Shown: positions 48,140 to 58,900 of the stretch, piece after piece | How positions within the stretch are numbered: position 1 is the first letter of the stretch | Layout: every line of letters begins with the position of its first letter | Origin: Brachionus rotundiformis | Lineage: Eukaryota; Rotifera; Eurotatoria; Ploima; Brachionidae | Length of the DNA: 64,000 bases | Assembly: GCA_016802295.1 (NCBI GenBank) | Contig: JAESIW010000180.1 | Location: forward strand, 2,628,102-2,692,101 | Direction: 5' to 3' | The notes under the pieces: model-generated | What the model was told of the DNA's origin: nothing | The model's database searches: none | What the model saw: only the letters and a program-made list of their open reading frames with translations | Program-made: the position numbers and the translations under genes

Positions 48140-48628
48140 TTAATATGTCAAAATATAAAATAGACTAATTCCAATCAAAACTATGAATGAAATATTTTCG
48201 ATTTGAATATAATATTTTCTATTTGATGAATTGCAAAAATCTGTCGAGCAGCATGTATGAAGAATGGTTGTGGGTCCAAACGATTCTACCAGACCATCTC
48301 TACAATTGTCCGAGCAACTTTTTATAAAAACAGGAAAGCCACTAGTTGTTGTTGTCACAGTCTAGAATTTTAATTAATTCTATTTGAAAATAATTTAATT
48401 AAAAGAGATTCAAAAAAATACCTCACAAAAGCTAAAACTACTAGAACATGTTTGCTCCGCAAGAATGCACTCTGCGCCAGAACAAGTATAGCATTTTGAA
48501 GCACCATTAACAAAGCTCATTAAAATAGCTGTTAAATTATATAAAGAAAAACCAATAAGTATAAATTTTAAAAGCTTACTAAATAGGCATATCCATAAAA
48601 ATCCTTTAAAAGTCTGAAATTGCTTCAT
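48140..48628 (-). CDS. Ly6/uPAR-type three-finger protein, GPI-anchor candidate
   Basis: Three exons (48628-48580, 48528-48422, 48361-48140) give about 125 residues. Splicing of the 51-base first intron gives a continuous signal peptide that leads into KCYTCSGAECILAEQTC. The middle has SFCE and KSCSDNCRDG, and the end HTCCSTDFCNSS, again the CC-x4-FCN signature. A hydrophobic tail (ISFIVLIGISLFYILTY) is a likely GPI signal. Without removing the first intron the frame also stays open, but then the signal peptide is interrupted, so the spliced form is preferred. It lies upstream of its paralogue on the same strand, 600 bases away. Confidence 0.85.
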
Positions 48629-50372
48629 TTCAAGAATATTTACTTTAGAACTAACGAAAATTGAATAAAAGAAATTTTCAAAAATTTTATTTAAAACCTA
48701 AATTATTTTTTTTCTAATTAGTTGAGGAAACTAATCAAATAATCCAAACGAAGAAAAAACATAATTATTTGGAATTCAAAAAAAACATTTTATTTAAAAA
48801 AGATTTATCAATTTTTTAATTTAAAAAAAAAGGTGTTTTCAAATATTTTTAATTAAATCAAACTTAACGGCTTGAAGATGATTATTGTGACGAATTGTTA
48901 CTTTTTTGAATCAAAATTTATTTGAAAACTTTATTTTAATTTAGACAATCAAACTTTCAAAATTCAAGGATCTTAAGTTTAAAACAAAGTTACTCAATTA
49001 AATTAATTAAGTTAAGTTCTGCTTACTATTATTTTAAATCAAATTTTATTATTTAAAATTAATAAAAAAACAAAATTTGTCACTAAAAATTTCTTTTTTA
49101 AGTGAATTTATTAATTATTTAAAATATAATTTTTGGAAGTTGTCCCACAGGTTTACCCGAGCGGTTATGAGCCTGCATGCTTTGTGACATTGAATAAGAA
49201 AGGAAAAAATAAATTATAAAAATATATAATGGAAAAAAAGTTTTAATTATTATTCACAAATAAACTATTTTTGGCTATTTATTTATTTTTTGTCTAAATT
49301 TCTGATAGAATCACTAATTTTATTGATATTCATTGCATGCTTTAAATGAACTAATGGGTGGTTAATGACAATAAACAATTGGTTATTTGAATTTGAAGCC
49401 AAAAATATTCTATGAAAAGACTGAAGATGTGATAAAATGAATTTACCCTATTCCCTTGCAAATGAGTGCACCTCTAAGACATCTTTTTTAAAAGCTAATC
49501 AAAAGTGGCTTAGTTCTATCTATGCTGCTTTCTTGTAAAGCATAATTAGATCTTAATAAATAAAATTTAATTTGAAAGAAGTTATCTATCATCTAAGGGC
49601 TTTAATTCTTCAAAAAAGACACGATTTTGTGTGCACTTATTATTTGCAAGGGAATTATTTATTTTCAAGGGTATGTTTAACTTTTGATAGCTTTTTTGCA
49701 TTTACGAACTTTATTTGGTCCGTCTTGGAAAAAATAACTGGAAAATTTCAACGTGTGCTTGTATTGAGTAATTCAAAACCTATCTTTGTAAACATATACT
49801 ATCAATTCCAATTAGTCATAAGCTAGAAGTTATTCCAGAAAATTTTTTTGATTTAGTTATAGGTTAAAAGCCGAAACCAGGTATGAAAAAAAGCCCAATC
49901 TTAAAATGTAATACAAAATAATAATAATCAACCTTTTTTATGATTATTTTTAATGGATTTTTTTTGTATTGTCTTCCGATAATGTGTAATAAATTGCAGT
50001 GATTCATTGTGCAGATTTACATTATTATTCATTGTATATTCACAACTTTTAACGCATTTAAAAAAAATAAGATAAAATGTATCCAACATTGTTCTTATTT
50101 TTTTTTAATTATTTTATCAAAAGCTTGAGAGCAGGTTGACAAATTTTATTTAGTCAATCTTACTGAAGAATTACATTATCATTATTTTATTGGTCTTTAT
50201 CAAGTTAAATGTTAATCACCAAAAAATTTTGAAAATTCAATTAAATAAAAATTGATTAGATTTTAAAAGTAACTGATAGTATGCTTTTTTCTCACAGAAA
50301 GAAAAATTCCATACCCACATATAATAGTTCACTTTTGTGAATATACCATCTTTATTATAAATGATTTTAAAA
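48629..50372. other. Intergenic stretch with one small inverted-repeat element
   Basis: Apart from the element at 49450-49655 I see no feature. The open frame 49572-49826 on plus overlaps that element and is not called. A slightly GC-richer stretch at 49139-49190 is not a tRNA. Confidence 0.45.
49450..49655. repeat. MITE-like element with 14-bp terminal inverted repeats
   Basis: The ends attcccttgcaaat (49450-49463) and atttgcaagggaat (49642-49655) are exact reverse complements. The match continues imperfectly inward (gtgcac, then a CTTTTTT-containing stretch) for about 50 bases. The total length is 206 bases and no protein is encoded. The end motif CCCTTGCA also occurs near the left end of the foldback element at 10903-11525, so the two could be related. 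No target-site duplication was established. Confidence 0.6.
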
Positions 50373-50380
50373 TATAAATA
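50373..50380 (+). promoter_or_regulatory. TATA box of secreted protein gene 1
   Basis: tataaata followed by C lies 45 bases before the start codon at 50426. The same octamer at a similar distance precedes the paralogue (53476-53483), so it is likely the shared core promoter of the pair. Confidence 0.65.
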
Positions 50381-50425
50381 CCCCTCAAGATCAATGAAAT
50401 TCAATGTTAAAATTCTAAATTTGAA

Positions 50426-51118
50426 ATGAAATCAATTATAGCCCTAATTTTGATCGGTTTTGCTTGCGCAAACGCCCAAGGAACCGATTTTTTGATTGAT
50501 AATATTGTTAATCCAACTATTGACCAAATTACTGAACAAACCAGCTCATTTTTACTTAATCAATTGCTTGGATCTTTAGTCAACTGGATATTGGGTAAAA
50601 GAGACGTCGGATTCGAGCAAGTTCAGCAAATTATTTCTCAAGTTCAAAATCTTTTAAGCAACTATAAAGATAAAATTGATCAAGTTATCTTAAATTTTTC
50701 TAGCCAAGTTCAAGGCATGTTTAACTTATTGAACTTAAATGGACCAGCCAGATCATTGGCAAGAATCCAATACGTTCACAAAATTGGTGACTTAGAAAAT
50801 TCAATTAAAGAGCAAGCTTTGGCTTTAATTCAAAATTTGTTCCAAGTTTTCCAACAAGTTTTCGGTCAAAATTTTTTTATCAAATTTGACTCAAAAGGCA
50901 GAAAATCTCTTGCTAAAATTACTAATGTTATTGACAATTTGAATTCAAATATTTTGCAATTTTTGGAAAGCTTTGGTCAATCTTTATTAGAAACCTCATT
51001 CAACATCTCAGAATTAGCTCAACCACTATTGAACAATCTACAACAACAAATTTCTGATAATGCTGGAAATGTTTTCCAACAAATTCAGCAAACTATCAAT
51101 CAATTGCAAAATGCTTAA
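50426..51118 (+). CDS. Secreted Gln-rich helical protein with GKR site, paralogue 1
   Basis: An intronless frame of 230 codons. A signal peptide (MKSIIALILIGFACANAQ) is followed by an amphipathic segment of about 38 residues that ends in Gly57-Lys58-Arg59, the form of a prohormone-convertase site preceded by an amidation glycine. The remaining 170 residues are Gln/Asn/Leu/Ile-rich and probably alpha-helical, contain no cysteine, and have N-glycosylation sites (NFSS, NISE). The layout is conserved in the paralogue at 53536-54222, with about half of the residues alike. AATAAA lies at 51170. A TATA box, no introns and simple structure suggest strong tissue-restricted expression. I do not recognise the family. 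A lipid-carrying or peptide-precursor role would be speculation. Confidence 0.85.
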   Translation: MKSIIALILIGFACANAQGTDFLIDNIVNPTIDQITEQTSSFLLNQLLGSLVNWILGKRDVGFEQVQQIISQVQNLLSNYKDKIDQVILNFSSQVQGMFNLLNLNGPARSLARIQYVHKIGDLENSIKEQALALIQNLFQVFQQVFGQNFFIKFDSKGRKSLAKITNVIDNLNSNILQFLESFGQSLLETSFNISELAQPLLNNLQQQISDNAGNVFQQIQQTINQLQNA

Positions 51119-51648
51119 ACATTATCTCTCTCTCTCTCTAAATGCTTATTCCCTTATTAGTTTTTTGTGAATAAAAATATAAAAGCAAAAAACAATTTTT
51201 GAGATGTATTTATTTGTTATTTTAATGTGAATAAATAGGATGTTTAAAAAAGAGTTCTTTTATTTTGACTTAAAACTCATAATTCGTAATAGAAAAAGAT
51301 TTATCGTTTTATTTCGTAGTTCGATCAGGTTATATTAGCAGTTTTAATCATACAAATTTATATATATATTTTTAGTAATGGGTAAAAGAAATTTTTATGT
51401 AGCTAATTAAATTTATTAAAAAATTGATTAAAAGAAAGAATCATTTTTTTAAGGGGAATATTATTTTATTTGAGAATTTTGTTATAATAAAGGGTGAAGT
51501 CTGGATTTATCAGACTATAAACACTATTTTAGTCTCTCAAATGTTTATCCAATCTTTTATTAAAGGTATCAATCATTTTTATTATACTTTTTTTTATATA
51601 CGAAAACCTCAGAATACTCTCCCTGAGACTTAAAGGGAATGGTCAAAG
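51119..51648. other. 3' flank of secreted protein gene 1, no gene seen
   Basis: This contains a short (CT)n run at 51125-51139 and the polyadenylation signal at 51170. The open frame 51424-51633 on plus has no protein-family features. Confidence 0.45.
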
Positions 51649-52010
51649 CACCATCACGAACTGCCCGGGTCCGCCCAAACTATCTTATTAAAAAAATTAA
51701 CTCATCAAAAAACTCTTCAAGTTAAACCCCGTCAAACAGCTTTTCACGAGTTCATTTCTGTATCTATTACCTCTTTTATTGTACGGAATTTTACTTTCCA
51801 TTGGTTCACTTGACCAGAACTTGTACATTTGTATAAGATCCCCTCGTCTTTACCTGGTTTTGTTAGGTCAAATTTTTAAAGTCTTTCCATAGTTTAGACC
51901 ATTAATGCTTCACGTTGCTCTTCTCTGTACCTTCTCAAGTGTATATATACCTCTCGTTAAGAATACTTGGAACAGAATATTCAAGATAAAACCGAATAAG
52001 ACTTGTTATA
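51649..52010 (-). mobile_element. Degenerate LINE C-terminal remnant
   Basis: Read on minus, broken frames carry LINE C-terminal landmarks: LEYSVPSIL, TLEKVQRRAT near 51930-51960 and GILYKCTSSGQ further on. Several stops and frameshifts are present. It is a short, old fragment whose ends cannot be placed precisely. Confidence 0.6.
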
Positions 52011-52529
52011 TTAGGGATTCGTTCTATAATCTTCAAAAATGTTTTTTAGATCAGTTTTAAAGCTAAATAAATTAACTATTGAATTACTGAATAATTGATG
52101 AATTCTGAATATCGATAGATCGCTCTTGAAGAAAACATTTTTCATTAATTATTTAGCAATTTAATCAAATTAACTTAAATTAATGTAAAATTGTTGATGT
52201 ACCATACACTTTAAAAACATGTCAGGAAAGAGAAACTAAGAATATAAACTAAGAATAAAAATACTTTAAAGGTCTCTTTATTACATGCGTTATTATAACT
52301 ACGTATATTATTTCAATTAAAGTTTAAGTTTCATTGACTAATTGAAATATTAGTAGAATCTAAGATTTTAAATTAAGATAAACATATTTCAAATGAAGAC
52401 AAACTATTTGAATCATTGGATCATTTTTAATAAAGAGTTCAAAAATTATTATTTAAGAAGATTTTTAACCATTTTTTGGATCTTAAATTTTGATGCAGAG
52501 ATATATTTTACACAGGTAGGTTTATTTAG

Positions 52530-52860
52530 GGATACTTAGAACTTATGGTATGCCACAGAAGACTGTAGACCTGTTAGATTCTTCTATGGGAATTTCGAGT
52601 AAAGCGTAATTCTTAAAATAGGACAATCTAAAAACTTCAAAGTGTATACAGAAATTGTTATTTGTCAAAATAAGTTCTTCCTAATTGTAGTTGAAAATGT
52701 CATGGGGTAAACTACCTTAATCCTGAGGTATTTGCCAGACTCAAACCAGTCTGAAAATCAAAATGCTACAACAAGGAAACAGAAGGAAGCACAATTCTGC
52801 AATAAAAGCTACACTGTACCCAAATTAATGCCGGGGAGTGTCTGAGTTGGATAGAAAAAG
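52530..52860 (+). mobile_element. Possible degenerate LINE remnant of another lineage
   Basis: On plus, the stretch RTYGMPQKTVDLLDSSM (from 52548) resembles the LRxYGIPxKxVxLI block of RTE-like or related reverse transcriptases. Further on, a frame with FARLKPV resembles a downstream C-terminal block. Stops are frequent. This is a tentative call from similarity of short blocks. Confidence 0.4.
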
Positions 52861-53475
52861 CCGAAATTAATTTAAAAGTTCGAAACTTTGATTCTTAAGT
52901 TTGATATTTTAAATTTGATCTAAAACTTCGATTAATTAAAAGTAAGAATATAATTGAAAGTATTGTAAGAGATATAATTGAAAGTTTTAATATTATTGAA
53001 AGTCCAAGGATTAACTTTCAATAATATTAAAACTACTTAAAAATTTTATTTAGTTTTGTTCTTTTTTGATAAATAAAAAATTCTTAGTCACTAAACTATC
53101 AAACAAAATGATAAATGAAAACATTCAAATTTAATTGTTATTTTTTTGAAATTTTGAAAAATATTAATTTAAATCTTGTATTTTGGTTAATTTAACATAA
53201 AATACTTAGAATCTAAAACAAATGACAAAAATATTCCATCAAAAAAATTAAATGATGAAAATTAATATTATTATTAATATTATTTAATGAAAAATATTTT
53301 TCATTTCACAACATCCTTTTTCTTAGCTCATTTTATTACATATTATTACGATCGCCTTCGTAGTCTGATTTTTAAATCACGTAAAAAATCGTACGAGTAA
53401 AAACAAATTAGTTTTAGATGCAAAATTTTTTATCTTTAACATCATGAGAAAATGTTCAATATGGAAAAACTTCTC

Positions 53476-53483
53476 TATAAATA
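53476..53483 (+). promoter_or_regulatory. TATA box of secreted protein gene 2
   Basis: tataaata followed by C lies 52 bases before the start codon at 53536, as in the paralogue. Confidence 0.65.
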
Positions 53484-53535
53484 CATAATCAAACTTATTT
53501 TGACAAATAACAAAGGCTTTTAAAATTTATCTAAA

Positions 53536-54222
53536 ATGAAATCAATCTTAATAATTGTTTTGTTGGGTTTCACCTACGCTACCGCCCAAGACGTCGGAGT
53601 CGATTTTTTAATTGACAATATTGTTAGTCCAACAGTCAATGATATAATTTCTGGAGTCGGTAATTATTTGGTCACTTCACTTGCTACCTGGGTAACTGGT
53701 TTGTTTGGCAAAAGAGACTTGGATCTCAATCAAGTTATTTCCCAAGTTCAAAATTTGGTTGGCAACTATCAAACCCAAATTGATCAAATTATTGCTGGAT
53801 TTTCAAATCAAATTCAAAACTTGTTCAATATTTTAAACCTAGCCAACCCAGGAAAATCTGCTTTGAGAATTGAATTTGTTCACAGTGTTGCTGATGCCGA
53901 ATTGAAAATTAGAGAAGAGACTGTTAACTTTTTGACCACTTTGTACGATTTGTTTCAACAAGTTTTTGGTCAACATTTTGAAAATTTGTTCAACTCCCAA
54001 GGAAGATCTGTTTTCAATAATGTTACTTCAATCATCAACAACTTGACCAACACCATTACCCAAGTTTTGGAAAATTATGGAGAATCTTTCTTGCAAACAG
54101 CAATCAACATTTCTGATTTGTCACAACCTTTGTTGCAACAATTGCAACAACAATTGGGAGTTGATGCAACTCAATTGACCCAACATTTTCAACAAATTGT
54201 CAACCAATTCCAACAAAATTAA
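53536..54222 (+). CDS. Secreted Gln-rich helical protein with GKR site, paralogue 2
   Basis: An intronless frame of 228 codons. A signal peptide (MKSILIIVLLGFTYATAQ) is followed by an amphipathic stretch with DFLIDNIVSPTVNDI, then Gly58-Lys59-Arg60-Asp, at the same relative position as in the paralogue. The rest is Gln-rich and helical (QVQNLVGNYQTQIDQIIAGF; LLQQLQQQLG), with no cysteine and with N-glycosylation sites NVTS, NLTN and NISD. AATAAA lies at 54244. Paralogue 1 lies 2.4 kb upstream on the same strand, separated by LINE debris. Codon use here is more regular than in paralogue 1 (many CAA and TTG codons), hinting at high expression. Function is unknown. Confidence 0.85.
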   Translation: MKSILIIVLLGFTYATAQDVGVDFLIDNIVSPTVNDIISGVGNYLVTSLATWVTGLFGKRDLDLNQVISQVQNLVGNYQTQIDQIIAGFSNQIQNLFNILNLANPGKSALRIEFVHSVADAELKIREETVNFLTTLYDLFQQVFGQHFENLFNSQGRSVFNNVTSIINNLTNTITQVLENYGESFLQTAINISDLSQPLLQQLQQQLGVDATQLTQHFQQIVNQFQQN

Positions 54223-54606
54223 ATATTCTTTACATTAAATTTGAATAAAAATAAAATAATATCTTAATCAAAGATCTTTTAAATTATAAATCATAAATCA
54301 TTAAATACAAAAAATTAAAAACAAATTTAAGAAATTCAATTTAATTTGATATCTTTTTAATTAGAATCTTATTTATTTCAAACTCTTAAATCATCTAGAC
54401 AGGAGTAGAATGCTAGTTAATTATCCTTGATTAAAGAGCTAATGTATGCATTTAAAAAAATGTGTACGTTTTAACAAAAAGCTTACAAAAGCTAAAATAA
54501 ATTATGTAAATAATTTTTAAACTTTTTTAAATTTTAACTGATCAAAGATATTAGAAAATATTTGAAATATTATTGAAAAATTTTGATTTTAATTTCTAAT
54601 TATAAA

Positions 54607-55961
54607 ATGAATAACGAAACAAATGAATTCAAACCACTATCCCTGATGTTTGTTGAATATAAATCAGGTACGTTAACCTGGTTTATTTCATGATTAGAAT
54701 GATGATGATGTTGTATACAAAAAAGGAGATTTGCTGGGTTTTATTTCAGCTTGGATCACTATGTTACCAATCTTGTATGTGGTTTCAATTTTTACCATCA
54801 TCATTATCCGCCGAGATTTGACTACGGTATTTTTTTTTTTAAGTGTTTGAATAAAATTTTTTTTTGTTCAATTAATTTGAGAAATATTTAGATTTTTTAC
54901 TTTATTGGGTTTTTAATTACTGAATTTAGCAATTTTGTCCTTAAGAATCTCATTAAACAGCCCAGACCGTACCTAAGTATTTGAATATAATTTGAAAATT
55001 TTTCGAATTTTAATTTTTTTGAGTTAGATGAGCATAGAAGCAAAGGGTCATTTAGCAAATACGGAATGCCCTCTGACCATTCTCAAGTTATGTTTTATTT
55101 TTCTAGTTTCTTTGCTCTTTTGGTTATATTCCGGTAAGACAGGCTTCATTTTATTTCTTTATTTATATTTATAAAATCATGAATTTTTTTATACATAAGT
55201 TATCATATTTATCAGAGTAAATTGATGCAGATTTTTATAAAAAGTATTTTATGCGTCTTCGCAATTATTTTGGCTATTCTTGTCGCATTTAGCAGGTATT
55301 TAGATATTTAATAAATTTTGGAAATTATTTTTTTTTATTAAAACAAGAGTTTACCTAAAATACCATACAAATGAACAAATTATTGCAGGATCTCTGCTTG
55401 GCATTCTTTGTGGTTCGTTATGGTTTTTTTTTGTGCATACGATTTTTTCCAAACATTTTCATTACATCACAACATGGTAAGTAAACTATCAATATATTTA
55501 TATTTTTGTTTATCTTTTATTAGTTTACAAAATAAAATTTTTTACAAAAATATTGAAAATGATTATGTCCTTATTATTTTAAATTTAAATCAATTGAACA
55601 CATATCTCTTAAGATCAAAATCAATTAATATCAAATGATATAATTGACATTTAAAAATTTAAATATTCATCTGTTGAGAATTTAAAATAATTTTTTTTTT
55701 TGAATAATAACTATTTGAAGCTTAATTAAATTTAATTTGAAGGAAAATAAGTGAATTTTTAATGATTAGAGGTAATTTTAATTTTATATTTATTCGTTAT
55801 AAAAAAAATTAAACATTTTAAGATTACACTCATATCCCGAATGTTCTTTTGTTTCAATATACTGCTGAACGAAACGAAGCAAAGTAAGCTTTCTAATTAT
55901 TAAAACTCTATTAAGTGATAAATAATGTTTAAGCGTTCGACGAAAGAACAAGAATAGCTAG
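54607..55961 (+). CDS. DOLPP1: Dolichyldiphosphatase
   Basis: Nine small exons (54607-54651, 54698-54826, 54892-54976, 55028-55133, 55218-55295, 55348-55476, 55743-55771, 55823-55883, 55934-55961) join in frame to about 229 residues; human DOLPP1 has 238. It is an ER-membrane PAP2-type phosphatase that recycles dolichyl diphosphate for N-glycosylation. Visible motifs are KNLIKQPRP (motif 1), KYGMPSDHSQVM (motif 2) and FSRVYLKYHTNEQIIAGSLLG (motif 3, given here as its key residues SR and H), plus IPNVLLFQYTAERNEA near the end. Exon 7 is only 29 bases (WKISEFLMIR) and is needed to keep the frame. Exon 1 was ended at TTT/gttgaa because longer versions bring a stop; this join is the least certain. 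Confidence 0.9.
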
Positions 55962-58900
55962 AAGCAAGTTAAAAACAACATCTATTTTTAATTGAATAGC
56001 GATATTAAATTATAGTTAATTTAAACATATATATTATTTTTTAAAAAGCATTTAAAAAAATTCTTGATTCAAATTATTTTTAAAATTAAAAAAAATTTTT
56101 GTTTGCTTTTAAAACACAATAAATTTATTCAACTCTATTTTGGAAAAATTTATTTTAATTTAATTCGACTGTAAATAATTTTAATTGAATTTTTTTCATC
56201 TAAACTTTGTTTTCTAGGCTTGTATGATAATTATATAAATTAAATCATACATTTAATTTCTCCTTAGAATGGATTTTTCCAGCTAGAGTTTAGACTTGAA
56301 TACTTCTTCATATATTCATTGAATAAATAAGCTTTTTGCTAAAACAATAGAATACATACAAATTTTTTTTAAATAAAATATTTCCCTTTCTAAAAACTTT
56401 ATTTAATAAAGTTAGTGACAATCTGAAATTAATTCAGAAATAATAAAAAAAATTCTTTTGTTATGCAAAGCTAGAGTTTTCTAAATTATAGCTGTTTTTA
56501 CTTAATGTCGACTTTTTACAAAAATAAAAACTTTACTTTAAGTCTTAAATTCATATGGTTTATGACAAAAAAATTCTGTTTAATACTACTCACTGACAAG
56601 AGTGTTTTCAAACAATTCAAGATGGAAAATAATGGAATAACATATTTAAGAAAAATACCAAAAATTCAGACGAATTATTTCAATAAAGTATTCGAGGTAC
56701 ACTTTAAATGAGCTACCATTTGAGTGATATTTAGATTTTAAATCATAATAGAAATATTATTAACTTAATCGATCTCTTAGTTAAATAAAGTATTTTGGCA
56801 ATTTAGATTAAGAATTATAATAAGTTTTAAAAGAAAATTATTGACGCTTGTGTTTGTTTATTTATATAATTTTATTAGAGCCAAGGTAGTTTAGATTTTT
56901 AGATAGGGAACGATAGGAGCCAGATCCAAGGAATACATTTTAAAATTTTAAGTAAAATTTAAAATAAAATTCAATTCATAGAAATTTAATAAAAACTAAA
57001 TTAACGGCTTGTATATTGAAAATTTAAGAGAAGTAGGGAATAAAGTGAAAAATTATAATTGTTTTTGTAATTAATCCAAAAGTAAATTAAGAATCCTTTC
57101 TCGACTTGAGCTAAAGTATCAAACTTAAAAACAACAACTAAAAATCTAATTTAAACTAAGTTATATCAATAGGCAAGATTATGCAATAAGTATTTTGGCT
57201 TCGAAATTTGGCCTTAATCTTTTTCGTTTGTGTTGTTACTTATAGTTAGGCTATCAATAATTTCACCTTATCTAATATGCTTTAATTAAAAATAATAAAA
57301 TATAATTGATAATTTACAATCGAATGGAATAGATCTTATTCAAGTTAAACCATTTAGATATATGATAAATTAATTCTGAACCTAACTTAAAAATTAGTGT
57401 ATATTAGATTTCTAATTTAGATTGGTTTTAATGCTTTATGGAAACGATTTTTGATGTAAACCTATCTTGGATTATGTGACTGTACTTTTTTCTTTTTTAA
57501 GGAGCGATTATGCAACTTTAATATAAAGAATAAATCTTAGAAATTAAATAGAATTTTAAGGTGAAATTTGCTTGGAATGAAATGGTAAAGTTTGAATTGA
57601 AATTAAAAAAATATTTGCTTTTTTGTTTTATTTTGTGGATTTTGGTTTCAATACGAATAAATTGTTTTATAATAAGAATCTTAAGTACTCTTTATTGGAA
57701 TTGAATTTCAAAATAAAGCAGAATTTTACTAGTTTATAATTAAGAGTATCTAGATATTAAATTTCTTAAGTCCAAATTCAAATACTTTAATTATACACAT
57801 TTGATGTTAAATTTTAGTTTTTATTTTTTTAATTTGTTATTTACAACATTAAATAAAATTACCTATATACCATTAAAAAATAGCTAAATAATTATTTATT
57901 TAGTAATTCCTCTATTTTCAAATTATATTTAAAAATATTTTAATTAAACGATTCTTTTTTTAAATTTTTCCATTATTCTCTTGGTTAAGTTCAATGATCA
58001 TCACGTTACTTATTCACATAAACGTATAATTTTTATTTTATGATTTGGTTCTGAAAGATTTATCTTTGAAAACAAATGATCCTTTGCAAGATAAAATATT
58101 GAATAATTGGATTATTTTGTTAAAAATTTGTTATATTTTTTTTTAAGTTTTTTTTTACTCAACACTTTAATCAAATTATTTGATTTATAACGTTTTGCTT
58201 GTTCTAAAGAGAAAATAATTTGAGGGATATAAATTTTAGGATCAGATTAATCGACGCATTTAAAATATTTTTATTGCTGAATAGTTTAGATCTATATTTG
58301 GTTTTGTGTAGAAAAATTATCAAAAATGCTTTAAACCGGTTTCGACAATAGCTGGTTTAAATTAATCTAAAATTAAAGAATTAATTTAATATCTTTAATG
58401 CGTAATGTTAAAATTCTATCTAAAAATTGTTTTATCTTTTATATCTCTAACTTTTTGCTTATTTTTCAATTTAATTTTTATAAAATAGAAATAAAATTTA
58501 CTCGTAGTGATAGCAATTGATTCCGAAGCCTGATAAATTAGCCTAATTAAAGATAATATCAATTTTTTTAAGGTGATTCGCTCTATTGAAATCGAGTGAA
58601 ATTCCGCTCTAAGTTAAACAATTTTTTAAAATAATTAATTCGTAGATTAATTGCTATCACTATATGTAAACAAACTGAGCTAGGTCATTAAAAAATAGAT
58701 AGTTTTTCTAAATAGGAAAATTTTTGATGCTGAAAATAGTTTTAAAGCAAAATAAGTAATCAAAAAGCGTCTAACATTAAAAAGAAATTTGTATTTTATT
58801 ATAAATTTACGGTTGGGATTAAATATTAATAGCAATAGAGATAAAAAATTTTAAAATAGTTCAAGCTCTTGTGATAAATATATTATGTCATTTAAAAAAT

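Noticed and set aside
49139..49190. GC-richer stretch considered as a tRNA
   Set aside because: I could not fold a cloverleaf and found no B-box-like sequence.
56505..56711. Open frame of 68 codons on plus
   Set aside because: No family features, no splice partner and no conservation evidence.
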